Positions 26,001 through 34,272 of a stretch of 64,000 nt of DNA are shown piece after piece. The notes beneath the pieces are model-generated. The model searched no databases and was not told the origin of the DNA. It worked only from the letters and a program-made list of their open reading frames with translations. Origin of the DNA: DAORHV01 sp964458645. Lineage in GTDB: Bacteria > Patescibacteriota > Gracilibacteria > Peribacterales > Peribacteraceae. Every line of letters starts with the position of its first letter. Within the stretch, counting starts at the first letter, position 1. The position numbers were made by a program, and so were the translations under genes. The stretch lies in assembly GCA_964458645.1 (NCBI GenBank), contig CAYWJU010000006.1, positions 1 to 64,000 of the forward strand. The letters run 5' to 3'.

Positions 26001-28950
26001 CGATGCTGCAACCGGACGCCTGTTCGTGGCACAGAACACCGGTAACCGCGTCACGGTGTATTCGGGCTCCATTGCACACTTAAGCAACGGCATGAACGCG
26101 ACAAAAGTCTTGGGGCAGACGAACTTCACCAACACCACCGCCGCCACCACCCAGGCCGGTATGAACGTGCCGTTCGGCTTGGCATACGACAGCTCCACGG
26201 ATCGTCTGTTCGTCTCGCAAGGCACCGGCAACCGTGTAACGGTGTACTCGGGTTCCGTGGCACTGCTCAGCAACGGTATGGCCGCCACCAAGGTGCTGGG
26301 TCAGGCCACCTTCACCGCCACTGCCGTGGCTACCACCCAGGCCGGTATGAGCGGTCCGCGCGGAATCACGTACGACGAAACGCACAACTTGCTTTACGTT
26401 GCCGAAACGACCAACAACCGCGTGACGGTGTTTTCAGGATCGGTATCGCTCTTGAGCAACGGCATGAATGCCACGCAGGTCTTGGGGCAGACTGCGTTCA
26501 CCGTTGCAACAGCCGGCAACACGCAGGCGGGCATGAACGCACCCAACGGCGTGGCGGTGGATCAGGCGAACAACACGCTCTATACCGTGCAATCGGGCAA
26601 TCACCGCGCCACGATCTACGATCTGTCTACGTTTGTACGAGGAGAAAGCGCAGTCAATGCACTTGGTCAGTACGACGACAACTTGAGTACGCCTTCACCG
26701 ATTTACACAAAAACCGTCGCGAACAACGGCCCGAATATTTTGGGTTTGAGCGCGCCGGTCATCGGTCTGGCACTGGATGCCACCGATCACCGCCTGTTCG
26801 TGTCCGACACCGGCAATAACCGTGTACTCGTTTACAACTTGGACGCGACCGATACGCCTGTGGACCGCATTCCCGACTTCGTGCTTGGACAAGCAAACTT
26901 CTACACGAACGCCGCCGCAACCACTCAAGCAGGATTGAACGTTCCGGCCGGTATTGCCTACGACGATGCCACCGACCGCCTGTTCGTGGCCCAAAATACG
27001 GGCAATCGCGTGTCGGTATTCACGGGCTCAGTTGCGGGCCTGAGCAACGGCATGAACGCCACCAAAGTCCTGGGGCAGACCAACTTTACGAACACGACTG
27101 CCGCCACCACCCAGGCCGGTATGAACGTGCCGTTCGGCTTGGCATACGACAGCGCAACCGACCGCCTGTTCGTCTCGCAGGGTACGGGTAACCGTGTGAC
27201 GGTGTATTCGGGTTCGGTGGCGTTGCTGAGCAACGGCATGGCCGCCACCAAAGTGCTGGGCCAGACCACCTTCACTGCGACCACCGCCGCCACCACACAG
27301 GCCGGCATGAGCGCACCCCGCGACATCCTCTACGATGCAACCAGGGATTGGCTGTATGTCGCCGAACTGAGTAATAACCGTGTCACGGTGTTCTCGGGTT
27401 CCGTAGCATTGCTCAGCAATGGCATGAACGCATCGCAGGTCCTGGGTCAAACGTCGTTCATCGTGGCAACGGCCGGCAGCACGCAGGCCGGTATGAACGC
27501 GCCGGTCGGCCTGGGCTACGACGGCACCAATCAGCGTTTGTATGTGGCGCAAACTACCGGTAACCGCGTTACGATTTACGATTTGGTGAACGTCACCAGA
27601 GGAGAAGGCGCAATTAACGTCCTTGGCCAGCCGAACTTCACCACCATTACTGCGGGTGTGCTCCAAGAAGGTCTGAATGCACCCACCGGCGTGCTGCTCG
27701 ACCCTGCGCACACTCGTGCCTACGTACTAGATTCCACGGCCAACCGCGTGTTGTCGTACAACCTGACGCTTGGCATTGGCAACGGCAAGCCTGCATACCA
27801 CGTACTGGGTCAGACCAACTACACAAACACGGCGGCGGGCACGACGCAGAGCACCATGAGCGCGCCGTACGCAGTCACGTACGATGCCCCGACTTCGCGT
27901 CTGTTCGTTTCCGATTCGACGAATAACCGTGTCTTGGTCTTCTCGGGCTCGGTTGGGCTTCTTTCGGATGGCATGAACGCGACGAAGGTGATTGGTCAGG
28001 CCAGCTTTATCGTAGGAACTGCGGCAACCACACAAGCAGGCTTGAACGTGCCGCGCGGCATTGACTACGATAGTACGCATAACACGCTCTACGTGGCGCA
28101 AGCCACGGGCAACCGCGTATCGGTCTTTTCGGGTTCCGTCGCTCAGCTCAGCAACGGTATGAACGCTATTAAAGTACTCGGACAACCGATCTTCACGACT
28201 GCAACGGCCGTGAATAACCAGGCCGGTATGAACGCACCAAGCGGCGTGTTTATCGACGAAGTGAACAATCGGCTCTACGTGCCGCAGAGCACCAGCAACC
28301 GCGTGTCGATCTTCGATGTTTCCACCATTACCGACGGAGAAGGCGCCGTGGACTTGCTCGGACAGTACGACGGAGTGGGGTCGCAGGGGCCGGCGTACCT
28401 GAAGTCAACGGCCAACAACGGACCCAACCGCACCGGTCTCAGCGGACCGCAGGGCTTGGTCTTGGATGCGACGAATGATCGTCTCTTTGTGTCTGACTCT
28501 GCCAACAACCGCATTTTTGTGTACAACCTTACCTCGGGCCACCTGCCGTCCGACTTCGTTGCCGATAACGTGCTTGGCCAGCCGCTGTATTGGCTGAATG
28601 CCGTCGCCACCACGCAAGCCGGTGTCAGCTTACCGGCAGGTCTGGCATTCGACCCGGTCGGCAACACGCTGTTCGCCGCCGACTTCACCAACAACCGTGT
28701 TCTTGCGTACGACACTGCAAGCATTACGGATGGCGAGAACGCTATCGCCGTACTGGGCCAGCCAACGTTTTTGGTGGCCACGGCCGGTATTACCCAAGTC
28801 GGTTTGAGCGGTCCCAGGCAGCTGATGTACGACCGCACGTCGGGCAAGCTGTTCGTTATCGACGCGACCAGCAGCCGCGCCGTGATCTACGACGTGAATC
28901 ATTCCGGCGACAATACGACAAGCAAGCTGTTCTACTTCTTCGGCTTCTAA
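23098..28950 (+). CDS. giant secreted NHL-type beta-propeller protein (1950 residues)
   Basis: A GTG start gives a signal peptide with basic residues and a hydrophobic core ending in AxA (LASASIA, residue about 32). The rest consists of about 30 units, each marked by a [V/A/I/L]LGQ motif followed some 20 residues later by GLAYD or GIAxD and then RLFVxxxxxNRVxVY. This is the NHL repeat pattern, one blade per unit, enough for about five six-bladed propellers. Units come in longer super-repeats with linkers such as NGPNKFGLSAPIIGI. NHL propellers are known as protein or carbohydrate interaction surfaces; binding partner here unknown. Several repeat units are nearly identical at DNA level. No C-terminal anchor is seen; it ends SKLFYFFGF. 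The start is less certain than the body. Confidence 0.88.
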   Translation: MSLSAPARFALCLRFCMGMTLAFSAVPLASASIANTQPAFTVLGQSDGDVTTPQPIYNKGAIHDAANKHGLSAPIIGIAMDTVNHRLFLSDTTNNRVLVYNLDGSNNLLDRIPDNVLGQINFYANAVATTQIGMSAPNGLAFDDTNNRLFVVDTTNNRIKVYDTTTIADGMNATNVLGQSTHIVATAATTQVGLNVPTDATLDSTNTRLFVAQNTGNRVTVFDVTEIADGEPAIRVLGQANFTTATAATTQAGMNVPYGLAYDDATDRLFVSQGTGNRVTVYSGSVALLSNGMNATKVLGQTNFTNTAVGTTQSTMSGPRGISYDETHNLLYVAETTNNRVTVFSGSVSLLSNGMNATQVLGQTSFVVATAGSTQAGMNAPNGVAVDQANNKLYVLQSGAHRATIYNLVAFQRGENAGDVLGQFDDTMGAPNPVFTKATANDGPNLFGLNVPQGIAIDPINHRLYVADASNNRVLVYNLNANNAPIDMIPDYVLGQSNYYSNAAATTQSGLSAPAGIAIDMTRNLLFVADMTNNRIMIFDTSALSSGMSATNVLGQINFTTATAGTTQIGLSAPRQMEYDGSTKQLYVADTANNRVMIFDLNIISNGKYATTVLGQTDGLASPVQPIFTKVAANDGPTKFGLSGPLVGIALDSVNHRLFVSDTSNNRVLVYNLDSSNNLLDRIPDNVLGQANYYTSAAASTRAGTSGPAGLSYDSYSNRLFVAQNTGNRVTIFDVASITDGEEATNVLGQTNFTTVTAATTQVGMNVPTDVAFDLPTGRLFVPQVTGNRVTVYYLSGGLADNMNANSALGQYDNNAVTPAPVYTKTTAHNGPSKFGFSAPIIGIVLDTVNHRLFLSDTTNNRILVYNLDSNNALIDRIPDNVLGQLNFYTSTAANSQTGLNAPNGLAFDSTNNRLFVAEASGNRVKVYFTTTITDGMNAINVLGQAGFTTATAATTQADMNVPTDVTYDAATGRLFVAQNTGNRVTVYSGSIAHLSNGMNATKVLGQTNFTNTTAATTQAGMNVPFGLAYDSSTDRLFVSQGTGNRVTVYSGSVALLSNGMAATKVLGQATFTATAVATTQAGMSGPRGITYDETHNLLYVAETTNNRVTVFSGSVSLLSNGMNATQVLGQTAFTVATAGNTQAGMNAPNGVAVDQANNTLYTVQSGNHRATIYDLSTFVRGESAVNALGQYDDNLSTPSPIYTKTVANNGPNILGLSAPVIGLALDATDHRLFVSDTGNNRVLVYNLDATDTPVDRIPDFVLGQANFYTNAAATTQAGLNVPAGIAYDDATDRLFVAQNTGNRVSVFTGSVAGLSNGMNATKVLGQTNFTNTTAATTQAGMNVPFGLAYDSATDRLFVSQGTGNRVTVYSGSVALLSNGMAATKVLGQTTFTATTAATTQAGMSAPRDILYDATRDWLYVAELSNNRVTVFSGSVALLSNGMNASQVLGQTSFIVATAGSTQAGMNAPVGLGYDGTNQRLYVAQTTGNRVTIYDLVNVTRGEGAINVLGQPNFTTITAGVLQEGLNAPTGVLLDPAHTRAYVLDSTANRVLSYNLTLGIGNGKPAYHVLGQTNYTNTAAGTTQSTMSAPYAVTYDAPTSRLFVSDSTNNRVLVFSGSVGLLSDGMNATKVIGQASFIVGTAATTQAGLNVPRGIDYDSTHNTLYVAQATGNRVSVFSGSVAQLSNGMNAIKVLGQPIFTTATAVNNQAGMNAPSGVFIDEVNNRLYVPQSTSNRVSIFDVSTITDGEGAVDLLGQYDGVGSQGPAYLKSTANNGPNRTGLSGPQGLVLDATNDRLFVSDSANNRIFVYNLTSGHLPSDFVADNVLGQPLYWLNAVATTQAGVSLPAGLAFDPVGNTLFAADFTNNRVLAYDTASITDGENAIAVLGQPTFLVATAGITQVGLSGPRQLMYDRTSGKLFVIDATSSRAVIYDVNHSGDNTTSKLFYFFGF

Positions 28951-28953
28951 CGC

Positions 28954-30108
28954 TTAGTAGTTCCGAACGCCCTTCAGGATAACCGTCATACCGCTTCCGG
29001 CGAAGGTGCTGCCGACTTGGTCTACATCGAACGTGACAGTCGAGCCTTCCGGCAATACGGTGTCGGAGAAGACTGCGTTGCCGCCGCCAACCAGTGCGCC
29101 AGAGTTGATCTGCGGACGGACGGAGAAGATGGATGTGCCGTTCTTCCGGATGTTCGCGATGAGCGCAGCGCCGGTGGGCGTCCCCTTGATTGTCATGGAT
29201 ACGCTGCTGACCGTAATGCTCATCGGCATGACCACCCTTGCGCCCAAGGATGCTCCGGTCGTTTGCGTGCCATCCAAATACCAGACCATTCCTCCGGTCG
29301 GCGTGGCCCACTTGGGAGCCGACGTACCCTGCGACAAGAGCAGTTGTCCGGACAATCCTTTGGCCGATTGCATGAGCGTGTTGCCGCTGGAGTACACCAC
29401 CGCTCCCGAGTGGATCATGTTGTCTGCCTTCAGTACGGAACCGGAGATGGTGCCGCGGACGTTCAGTGAACCGGTCATGGTGTCGCCGGACTGGTTGACG
29501 AACCGGGCGTCGCCGTCGTCCTGATCCATGCCGCTGCCTGCGCCACCTTCGTCCGTGCCGCACGACAACACGCCGTTGGCATCGGTATCGATGGTATTAC
29601 AGTTGCGCAAGCTGCTGACGGTCAATGCAGATCCAGACAGGGTTCCCACGACGTCCAGCGATGCGGAGAATCGGAACTTCTGCGACGCATTCATGAAGCT
29701 GAGTGTTTGCGGCAGCGACACGTTGCCGAAGGTCATGGTGGCGTTGTTGGTGTCGTTGTCGCTATTCAGGGTGATATCACCCTTGGCGCGAATATCCTGC
29801 TCGATGGCAAGTCCGCCGCTGCCGGTGATGTTCAGGTCCACATGCACGTCGTCGGTGAATTCAAAACGGCTATGCGATACGCTCCAAATGATCTTCTCTC
29901 CCACGGCCTGACCGAAACGCAACTCCACATTCGTAATGGCGTCGCCGTCATCGATGGTTTGGAACGATTCGGTATTCACAAGCAATGTAGGACTCCACGA
30001 AGACGCGGCATGCGCAGCGGGCACCGCACACATTGCGAGCAGCAGGATGCCTGTCGCCGCGAAGGCGTACATGGGCAGCAGCCGATGGTGGAGCGGCTTA
30101 CTGATCAT
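28954..30108 (-). CDS. phage-tail-fibre-like secreted surface protein (384 residues)
   Basis: A signal peptide (LLAMCAVPAAHA, cleavage about residue 34) is followed by the opening shared by several proteins in this window: SWSPTLLVNTESFQTIDDGD and VELRFG, then fibre-like beta repeats (VVGTLSGSALTVSS). FVNQSGDTMTGSLNVRG matches the phage tail fibre repeat pattern (GDTMTGxL). The C-terminal domain resembles phage/viral receptor-binding jelly-roll sequence (VDQVGSTFAGSGMTVILKG). It is probably a surface adhesin or fibre. Its ATG lies inside the end of the upstream HTH gene (11-nt overlap), so translation is probably coupled. It converges on the propeller gene with only 3 nt between stops. Confidence 0.75.
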   Translation of the reverse strand: MISKPLHHRLLPMYAFAATGILLLAMCAVPAAHAASSWSPTLLVNTESFQTIDDGDAITNVELRFGQAVGEKIIWSVSHSRFEFTDDVHVDLNITGSGGLAIEQDIRAKGDITLNSDNDTNNATMTFGNVSLPQTLSFMNASQKFRFSASLDVVGTLSGSALTVSSLRNCNTIDTDANGVLSCGTDEGGAGSGMDQDDGDARFVNQSGDTMTGSLNVRGTISGSVLKADNMIHSGAVVYSSGNTLMQSAKGLSGQLLLSQGTSAPKWATPTGGMVWYLDGTQTTGASLGARVVMPMSITVSSVSMTIKGTPTGAALIANIRKNGTSIFSVRPQINSGALVGGGNAVFSDTVLPEGSTVTFDVDQVGSTFAGSGMTVILKGVRNY

Positions 30109-30841
30109 GGGTTACGGAAAGCTCGAGGAATGACGGCGTTGTTGACGTTTGGGTTTCCATCTTCTGCAGACGCAACTCTCGTTGTTCGGCATTGGCGGTC
30201 TCCTTCCCCGTGCTGTAACCAATTGCCATTGCCAGCAACACTGCGGAAACGGCGATGGTGCTTAGGATCCACTTGCCCCTCTTGTAAGGAGTCGACGAAA
30301 CAACAGGCTGCACCACGGTGAGAACCGGCTGTTCCACGGCAACCGGAGCGCTGGCCGCAACTGCGGGAGCGGATGTTGTTTTGCGTGCCTGGAAACGCTT
30401 CCGCATATGCAGCGGACTATCGGCGAAGTAGAGGCACTCACGCTCAATGACTCGGCCAACGGCCGAGGCCGATACCTGCACTCCATGGTCTTGTTGCAAC
30501 GCGTGGACAATGTCCTCTTTGCCCATTTTGGGGCTCGCGACGCGATACTCGCGAATCAGCGCCACGACCGGCGACGCGATTTGTGTGGAGCGCACGGTTG
30601 CGGGGCGGCGGCTTTTCTCTTCCAGCGACGAGGCATCGTTCGGATTGAATTGTTCCAACCAGCGACGCAGCGTATTCGGCGTTACGTTGAACATCGCCGA
30701 GACCTCGGCCATAGACGCAGCCTGCTCCAGATACTGCAAGATGCAACGCAGCCGATGCTTGGCTTTTTCGCTCAGCGCATCGCCCTCCATCCAACGATGA
30801 CACTGTGCGATATGCCCGGCGGTGAGCTCTATTCGTTGCAT
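30098..30841 (-). CDS. transposase-type helix-turn-helix protein with membrane anchor (module A)
   Basis: 247 residues. An HTH at about 42-64 (AEVSAMFNVTPNTLRRWLEQF) leads into the linker SSLEEKSRRPATVR and a second winged or HTH region (about 90-133: VALIREYRVASPKMGKEDI, VSASAVGRVIERE). This is the layout of the N-terminal DNA-binding part of IS481/IS30-like transposases, but no DDE catalytic domain follows. Instead there is an Ala/Pro/Val-rich linker, a transmembrane helix at about 190-212 (WILSTIAVSAVLLAMAIGY) and a polar exterior tail. It looks like a domesticated, membrane-bound DNA-binding regulator. Its end overlaps the fibre gene. A paralogue at 36574 precedes another fibre gene in the same way. 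Function as regulator is inferred. Confidence 0.75.
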   Translation of the reverse strand: MQRIELTAGHIAQCHRWMEGDALSEKAKHRLRCILQYLEQAASMAEVSAMFNVTPNTLRRWLEQFNPNDASSLEEKSRRPATVRSTQIASPVVALIREYRVASPKMGKEDIVHALQQDHGVQVSASAVGRVIERECLYFADSPLHMRKRFQARKTTSAPAVAASAPVAVEQPVLTVVQPVVSSTPYKRGKWILSTIAVSAVLLAMAIGYSTGKETANAEQRELRLQKMETQTSTTPSFLELSVTHDQ

Positions 30842-31118
30842 GAAATTTCTTTTGGTTTTCGAAGTTTTCTCTTCATTCTAGCGGAAAACGGACTTTTTTA
30901 CCAGAGCCCTGCGGACTTTTACGCACAGGGTCAAAGCATGCAGATAGACCCATTTCGCCATTGCGATACGGCTCAGGCGGGTTCATTCACCGCTTTCGGC
31001 TGTGCATGCACATAAACTTTTGCACCATATGATTCCGAACTTTTGCACCAGAAGGGCCTCATTCAGGCCCTAGGCAATGATCCCAAGATTCGCCGTTACA
31101 GAACGCCCGCAGTGCTCC
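30842..31118. other. upstream region of HTH module A with repeated short motifs
   Basis: No gene. Plus-strand motifs AAACTTTTGCACCA (31014-31027) and GAACTTTTGCACCA (31037-31050), plus weaker GGACTTTT copies near 30890 and 30913, repeat on this stretch. On the HTH gene strand they read TGGTGCAAAAGTTC/T. A GC-rich hairpin AGGGCCT-CATTC-AGGCCCT lies at 31053-31071, downstream of the 292-residue gene; it could stop its transcription but lacks a U-tract. Confidence 0.5.
30875..30880 (-). promoter_or_regulatory. putative -10 element (TAGAAT) of HTH module A
   Basis: Minus-strand TAGAAT, 33 nt before the ATG at 30841, giving a leader of about 26 nt. Confidence 0.4.
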
Positions 31119-31997
31119 TTACGCTTCTTTTTCATCCAATGCAGACAGTGCCTCTAGCAGGTTTCGGTACCGCTTGGCGACATCCGGCTTTTCGGCGAGT
31201 ACGTGCATGGATTTGTAGCGCGTGAAACTCAGGGCCATGTTCATACGCTCTCGAATGACCTTGCCGGCATTCGACTGCAATGCGGCCATGACGTCGGCGT
31301 GGTAGTTCAGCACCATGGCGGTTACCGGTGCGTAGCGACCATGCGGCAGATCGGGCGGCATGTTGATTTGCCGAAGCAACGCACGGATTTCTTCCGAGGA
31401 ATCGCCGGTGAATTGCGGACTGAGAACGATTGCCTGCAATGCATTATTGTCCACGCCTGGAGCAATGTTCGGGTCGATCGCCAGCAATGCAGCAGAGGCG
31501 TCGCGAATGCCCTCGAAGGATTGGTACGGATCGGCGGCAACAGCCACACCCATGGCTTGAATCATGCGAGTTCCTTCGAAGGCGATGAACGGAGCTTTGT
31601 ATTGTTGGCGCACTGCGTTCGCAAGTAGCGACAACAGGGCGCGAGGCACGTCTTTGCCGGGGCGCGGCAAACGGAAATTCCCCTGGCGATTGGCGACAAT
31701 GGCGCTTTCTGCAACTGCTGTGGCGAACACCGTGGCGTGGACATCGGCATGCAGCGCCTGCAGTTCCTCGTAACTCTCCGGTTCAAGCGGATAGATGATT
31801 CCCACCGCGCTCCCTCTGCCGGACATGAGTAATTCGCGTATGGCGTCGCGAGCGACCTCGGCACGGCCTTCGACTGCTTCCGGCATCTCGAACAGCGGCA
31901 AGCGGCCTTGGCGTGCCATGCTGGCACCGATACTGCACACATATGACGGCTGGCCAACGTATGCCCGCAATGCCGATGCTCGATCATGCGATGCCAT
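31119..31997 (-). CDS. hypothetical protein (292 residues)
   Basis: A soluble alpha/beta-looking protein with no signal peptide or membrane segments. Visible phrases include GSAVGIIYPLEPESYEELQ, PGKDVPRALLSLLANAVRQQ and a helical C-terminus (SFTRYKSMHVLAEKPDVAKR). I recognise no family or catalytic motif. ATG 31997 is preceded by a TTGACA-like and TATA-rich promoter whose predicted start of transcription is at or next to the ATG. Codon use matches the surrounding genes. Confidence 0.65.
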   Translation of the reverse strand: MASHDRASALRAYVGQPSYVCSIGASMARQGRLPLFEMPEAVEGRAEVARDAIRELLMSGRGSAVGIIYPLEPESYEELQALHADVHATVFATAVAESAIVANRQGNFRLPRPGKDVPRALLSLLANAVRQQYKAPFIAFEGTRMIQAMGVAVAADPYQSFEGIRDASAALLAIDPNIAPGVDNNALQAIVLSPQFTGDSSEEIRALLRQINMPPDLPHGRYAPVTAMVLNYHADVMAALQSNAGKVIRERMNMALSFTRYKSMHVLAEKPDVAKRYRNLLEALSALDEKEA

Positions 31998-32003
31998 AAG
32001 GCA

Positions 32004-32035
32004 TCTATATTCAACATATTTACATTTTTGTCAAT
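32004..32035 (-). promoter_or_regulatory. putative promoter of the 292-residue gene (TTGACA ... TATAGA)
   Basis: Minus-strand TTGACA (32030-32035) with AATATA/TATAGA 17-20 nt downstream (hexamer at 32004-32009), ending 6 nt before ATG 31997. Confidence 0.5.
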
Positions 32036-32091
32036 GCCCTAGGACACATGTTCATAGTTGATTCCCTCTTGGGCTTTCCACAAAGCACGCG

Positions 32092-32601
32092 TTATTTTTT
32101 CCCCTTCGAGCGGACGCCAGTCACGCCGGAACCGAGTGCAAAATTCTCCGACGAAGCACTCATGGCATCGCCGAACGAGCGTTCCATCCATTTGCTGATG
32201 GGCGCCAACACAAGGAGTACCGCCAAGGAGAACAGGCAGGCGAAAATAGCCAAGCCGTACATTCCGACGCCGACAGTCATGCCAATGGCGGCAACCGTCC
32301 AAATGGTTGCAGCAGTCGTGAGTCCATGCACGTGATTGTTGGCACGCAACAAGCAGCCACCGCCAATGAAGCCGACACCCACCACAACCTCGGAAGCGAT
32401 ACGCGCGGTTTCCGCCTGAGCGAATGCAAGCGTCGATACAATCGTAAACAAGCACGAGCTCACGCAAATAAGCACGCACGTACGAATGCCGGCCGGATGA
32501 TCGCCCATGAGACGTTCGATGCCAATGATGCCGCCAAGTACTCCCGCCAACAGAATTTTGTTCGCAAGCGCCGCAGGCGGAACGATCGTCATAAGATCCA
32601 T
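32092..32601 (-). CDS. MgtC/SapB-family membrane protein
   Basis: 169 residues from ATG 32601, with about four to five transmembrane helices. The family signatures GGIIGIERLMGDHPAGIRT and VVVGVGFIGGGCLL are present, followed by HVHGLTTAATIWTVAAIGM. MgtC proteins affect magnesium starvation survival and inhibit the F-type ATP synthase in some pathogens; the SapB-like branch is widespread and poorly understood. The upstream extension to 32682 lacks these features and is not needed. No regulatory leader comparable to that of Salmonella mgtC is evident. Confidence 0.85.
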   Translation of the reverse strand: MDLMTIVPPAALANKILLAGVLGGIIGIERLMGDHPAGIRTCVLICVSSCLFTIVSTLAFAQAETARIASEVVVGVGFIGGGCLLRANNHVHGLTTAATIWTVAAIGMTVGVGMYGLAIFACLFSLAVLLVLAPISKWMERSFGDAMSASSENFALGSGVTGVRSKGKK

Positions 32602-32744
32602 CGGCGAGAAGTATAGCGACAGCAATGATGAACAGACGTGAAGATGGACATGACGCAACGGCGATACGATTCCGGTGCGCATGAAATCCCTCAGCCCTGT
32701 TCACCGATGGTCGTTTCCTATGCGCTGGTGGTAGGCTGGGTCCA

Positions 32745-34268
32745 ATGTATTTGCAATGTTTGGTATTCGTCAGCGGTGCGACAGTCATGATTTTGGAAAT
32801 GGTTGCGGCACGATTTTTCGCACCGTACATCGGTACGTCCATCGCAGTGTGGACCAGTGTTATCGGCATCATTATGACCGGACTCAGCGCCGGCTATGTT
32901 CTTGGTGGCATGCTTGGCGACAAGTGGCGCTCGCCGTCGCAATTGCGACTCTTGGTCTTTGCGGCAGCACTGTGGATCGGCATGCTGGCCGCACTGCATG
33001 AACCGATGATCGGCACGTTCGCATCCGTACTCCAGTCGCAGGTCACACTGTCGATCGTCGCTGCCATCAGCCTGCTCTTGGTGCCGAGTATCTTGCTTGG
33101 CAGCGTTACGCCGTACGCGGTACGCCTGGCTTCCAGCGACGTACAGCACGTTGGCCGCGTTGCGGGCAACTTGTCGGCAATCTCCACCGCAGGGTCGATT
33201 CTGGGCACGTTTGCCGCCGGTCTCATCTTGATTCCGGCACTCGGTACAAACGGCATTCTGTTCGGCTGTGCCGCAGTTCTGGGCTTCGTTGCATTGGCGC
33301 GCCCAACGATGCGGTCGGTCGTTTCATGTGCTGCATTCTTTTTCCTACTGCTTGTTCTCAGTAGAGCCGAACACTTTCTGCGCGACCGTAGAATGGCTCG
33401 CCATAGCATCGTGGCGGAAGTGGATTCGCCATACAGCGTCATTCGCATTCGCCGCTTTCCGGCATACTCCATGGCCAATAATTTGGACACGGTGTTCCTG
33501 CAAATCGATCACGGTAACCATGCCGCATACACTCCTGCTGAGCCAGACAATCATGTGTTTCCCTACACGCAGCACTACCGCCTGTCGGATGTGTTTCGAC
33601 CCGATGCGACACGCGCGCTGTTACTTGGTGGCGGTGGGTACACGGTCGCACGCGACTTCTTGTCGCGGCACCCCAAGGGCGCAATCGACGTGGTGGAAAT
33701 AGATCCTACGGTAACCGCGTTGGCAAAGCAGTACTTCGATTTGCAAGATGACCCCCGGCTGTTCATTGCGCACGAGGACGCCCGTCGTTTTTTAAATCGC
33801 GGCGGTCCTGAAGGTGCGCCCGGCAGTCGGGAAGGCGCGTACCACGTCGTCTACGGCGACGCGTTTCGTTCGGAGTACAACGTTCCGTTTCATTTAGCCT
33901 CGCTGGAAGCGGCTCAGCGCATCGCCGCGCTGTTGGATAACGACGGCGTGTATGTGTTGAACCTTATTGCCTCCGAGGAAGGAAAGCGCAGCCAAATTCT
34001 TCGGGCAGAACTGGCGACATTACGCGCAGTCTTTCCGAGTGTCGTCGCGTTTCGCGTTCGTATGGGCAATGGGTTCGTCGATCCTCAATCACTGGAAAAC
34101 ATCACGCTGGTCGCCAGCAAAAAACTCCTTTCCGAAGAGGCGCTGAGTCATTCGCAAGACACCTCTCTGGCAGCAATGCTTGGCAATCGTATTGATACCA
34201 CCAACATGCCGCAGGTCGCCGTACTCACCGACGACTACGCACCGGTGGAGGCGATGCTGAGCTTATGA
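32745..34268 (+). CDS. fused membrane domain and spermidine synthase-like methyltransferase-fold protein
   Basis: 507 residues. Six to seven transmembrane helices fill about residues 1-205 (TVMILEMVAARFFAPYIGTS, a signature of this fused family). A Rossmann domain related to spermidine synthase follows (about 225-500) with ALLLGGGGYTVARDFLSR, VVEIDPTVTALAKQYF and HEDARRFLN, matching the nucleotide-sugar/decarboxy-SAM binding loop, the acidic ribose-binding strand and the DxxxFL motif of the family. The catalytic aspartate region reads VVYGDAF rather than the usual YDVIxxD, so aminopropyl transfer cannot be assumed. The stop is TGA, 4 nt from the convergent SLH gene. Confidence 0.82.
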   Translation: MYLQCLVFVSGATVMILEMVAARFFAPYIGTSIAVWTSVIGIIMTGLSAGYVLGGMLGDKWRSPSQLRLLVFAAALWIGMLAALHEPMIGTFASVLQSQVTLSIVAAISLLLVPSILLGSVTPYAVRLASSDVQHVGRVAGNLSAISTAGSILGTFAAGLILIPALGTNGILFGCAAVLGFVALARPTMRSVVSCAAFFFLLLVLSRAEHFLRDRRMARHSIVAEVDSPYSVIRIRRFPAYSMANNLDTVFLQIDHGNHAAYTPAEPDNHVFPYTQHYRLSDVFRPDATRALLLGGGGYTVARDFLSRHPKGAIDVVEIDPTVTALAKQYFDLQDDPRLFIAHEDARRFLNRGGPEGAPGSREGAYHVVYGDAFRSEYNVPFHLASLEAAQRIAALLDNDGVYVLNLIASEEGKRSQILRAELATLRAVFPSVVAFRVRMGNGFVDPQSLENITLVASKKLLSEEALSHSQDTSLAAMLGNRIDTTNMPQVAVLTDDYAPVEAMLSL

Positions 34269-34272
34269 GCGA

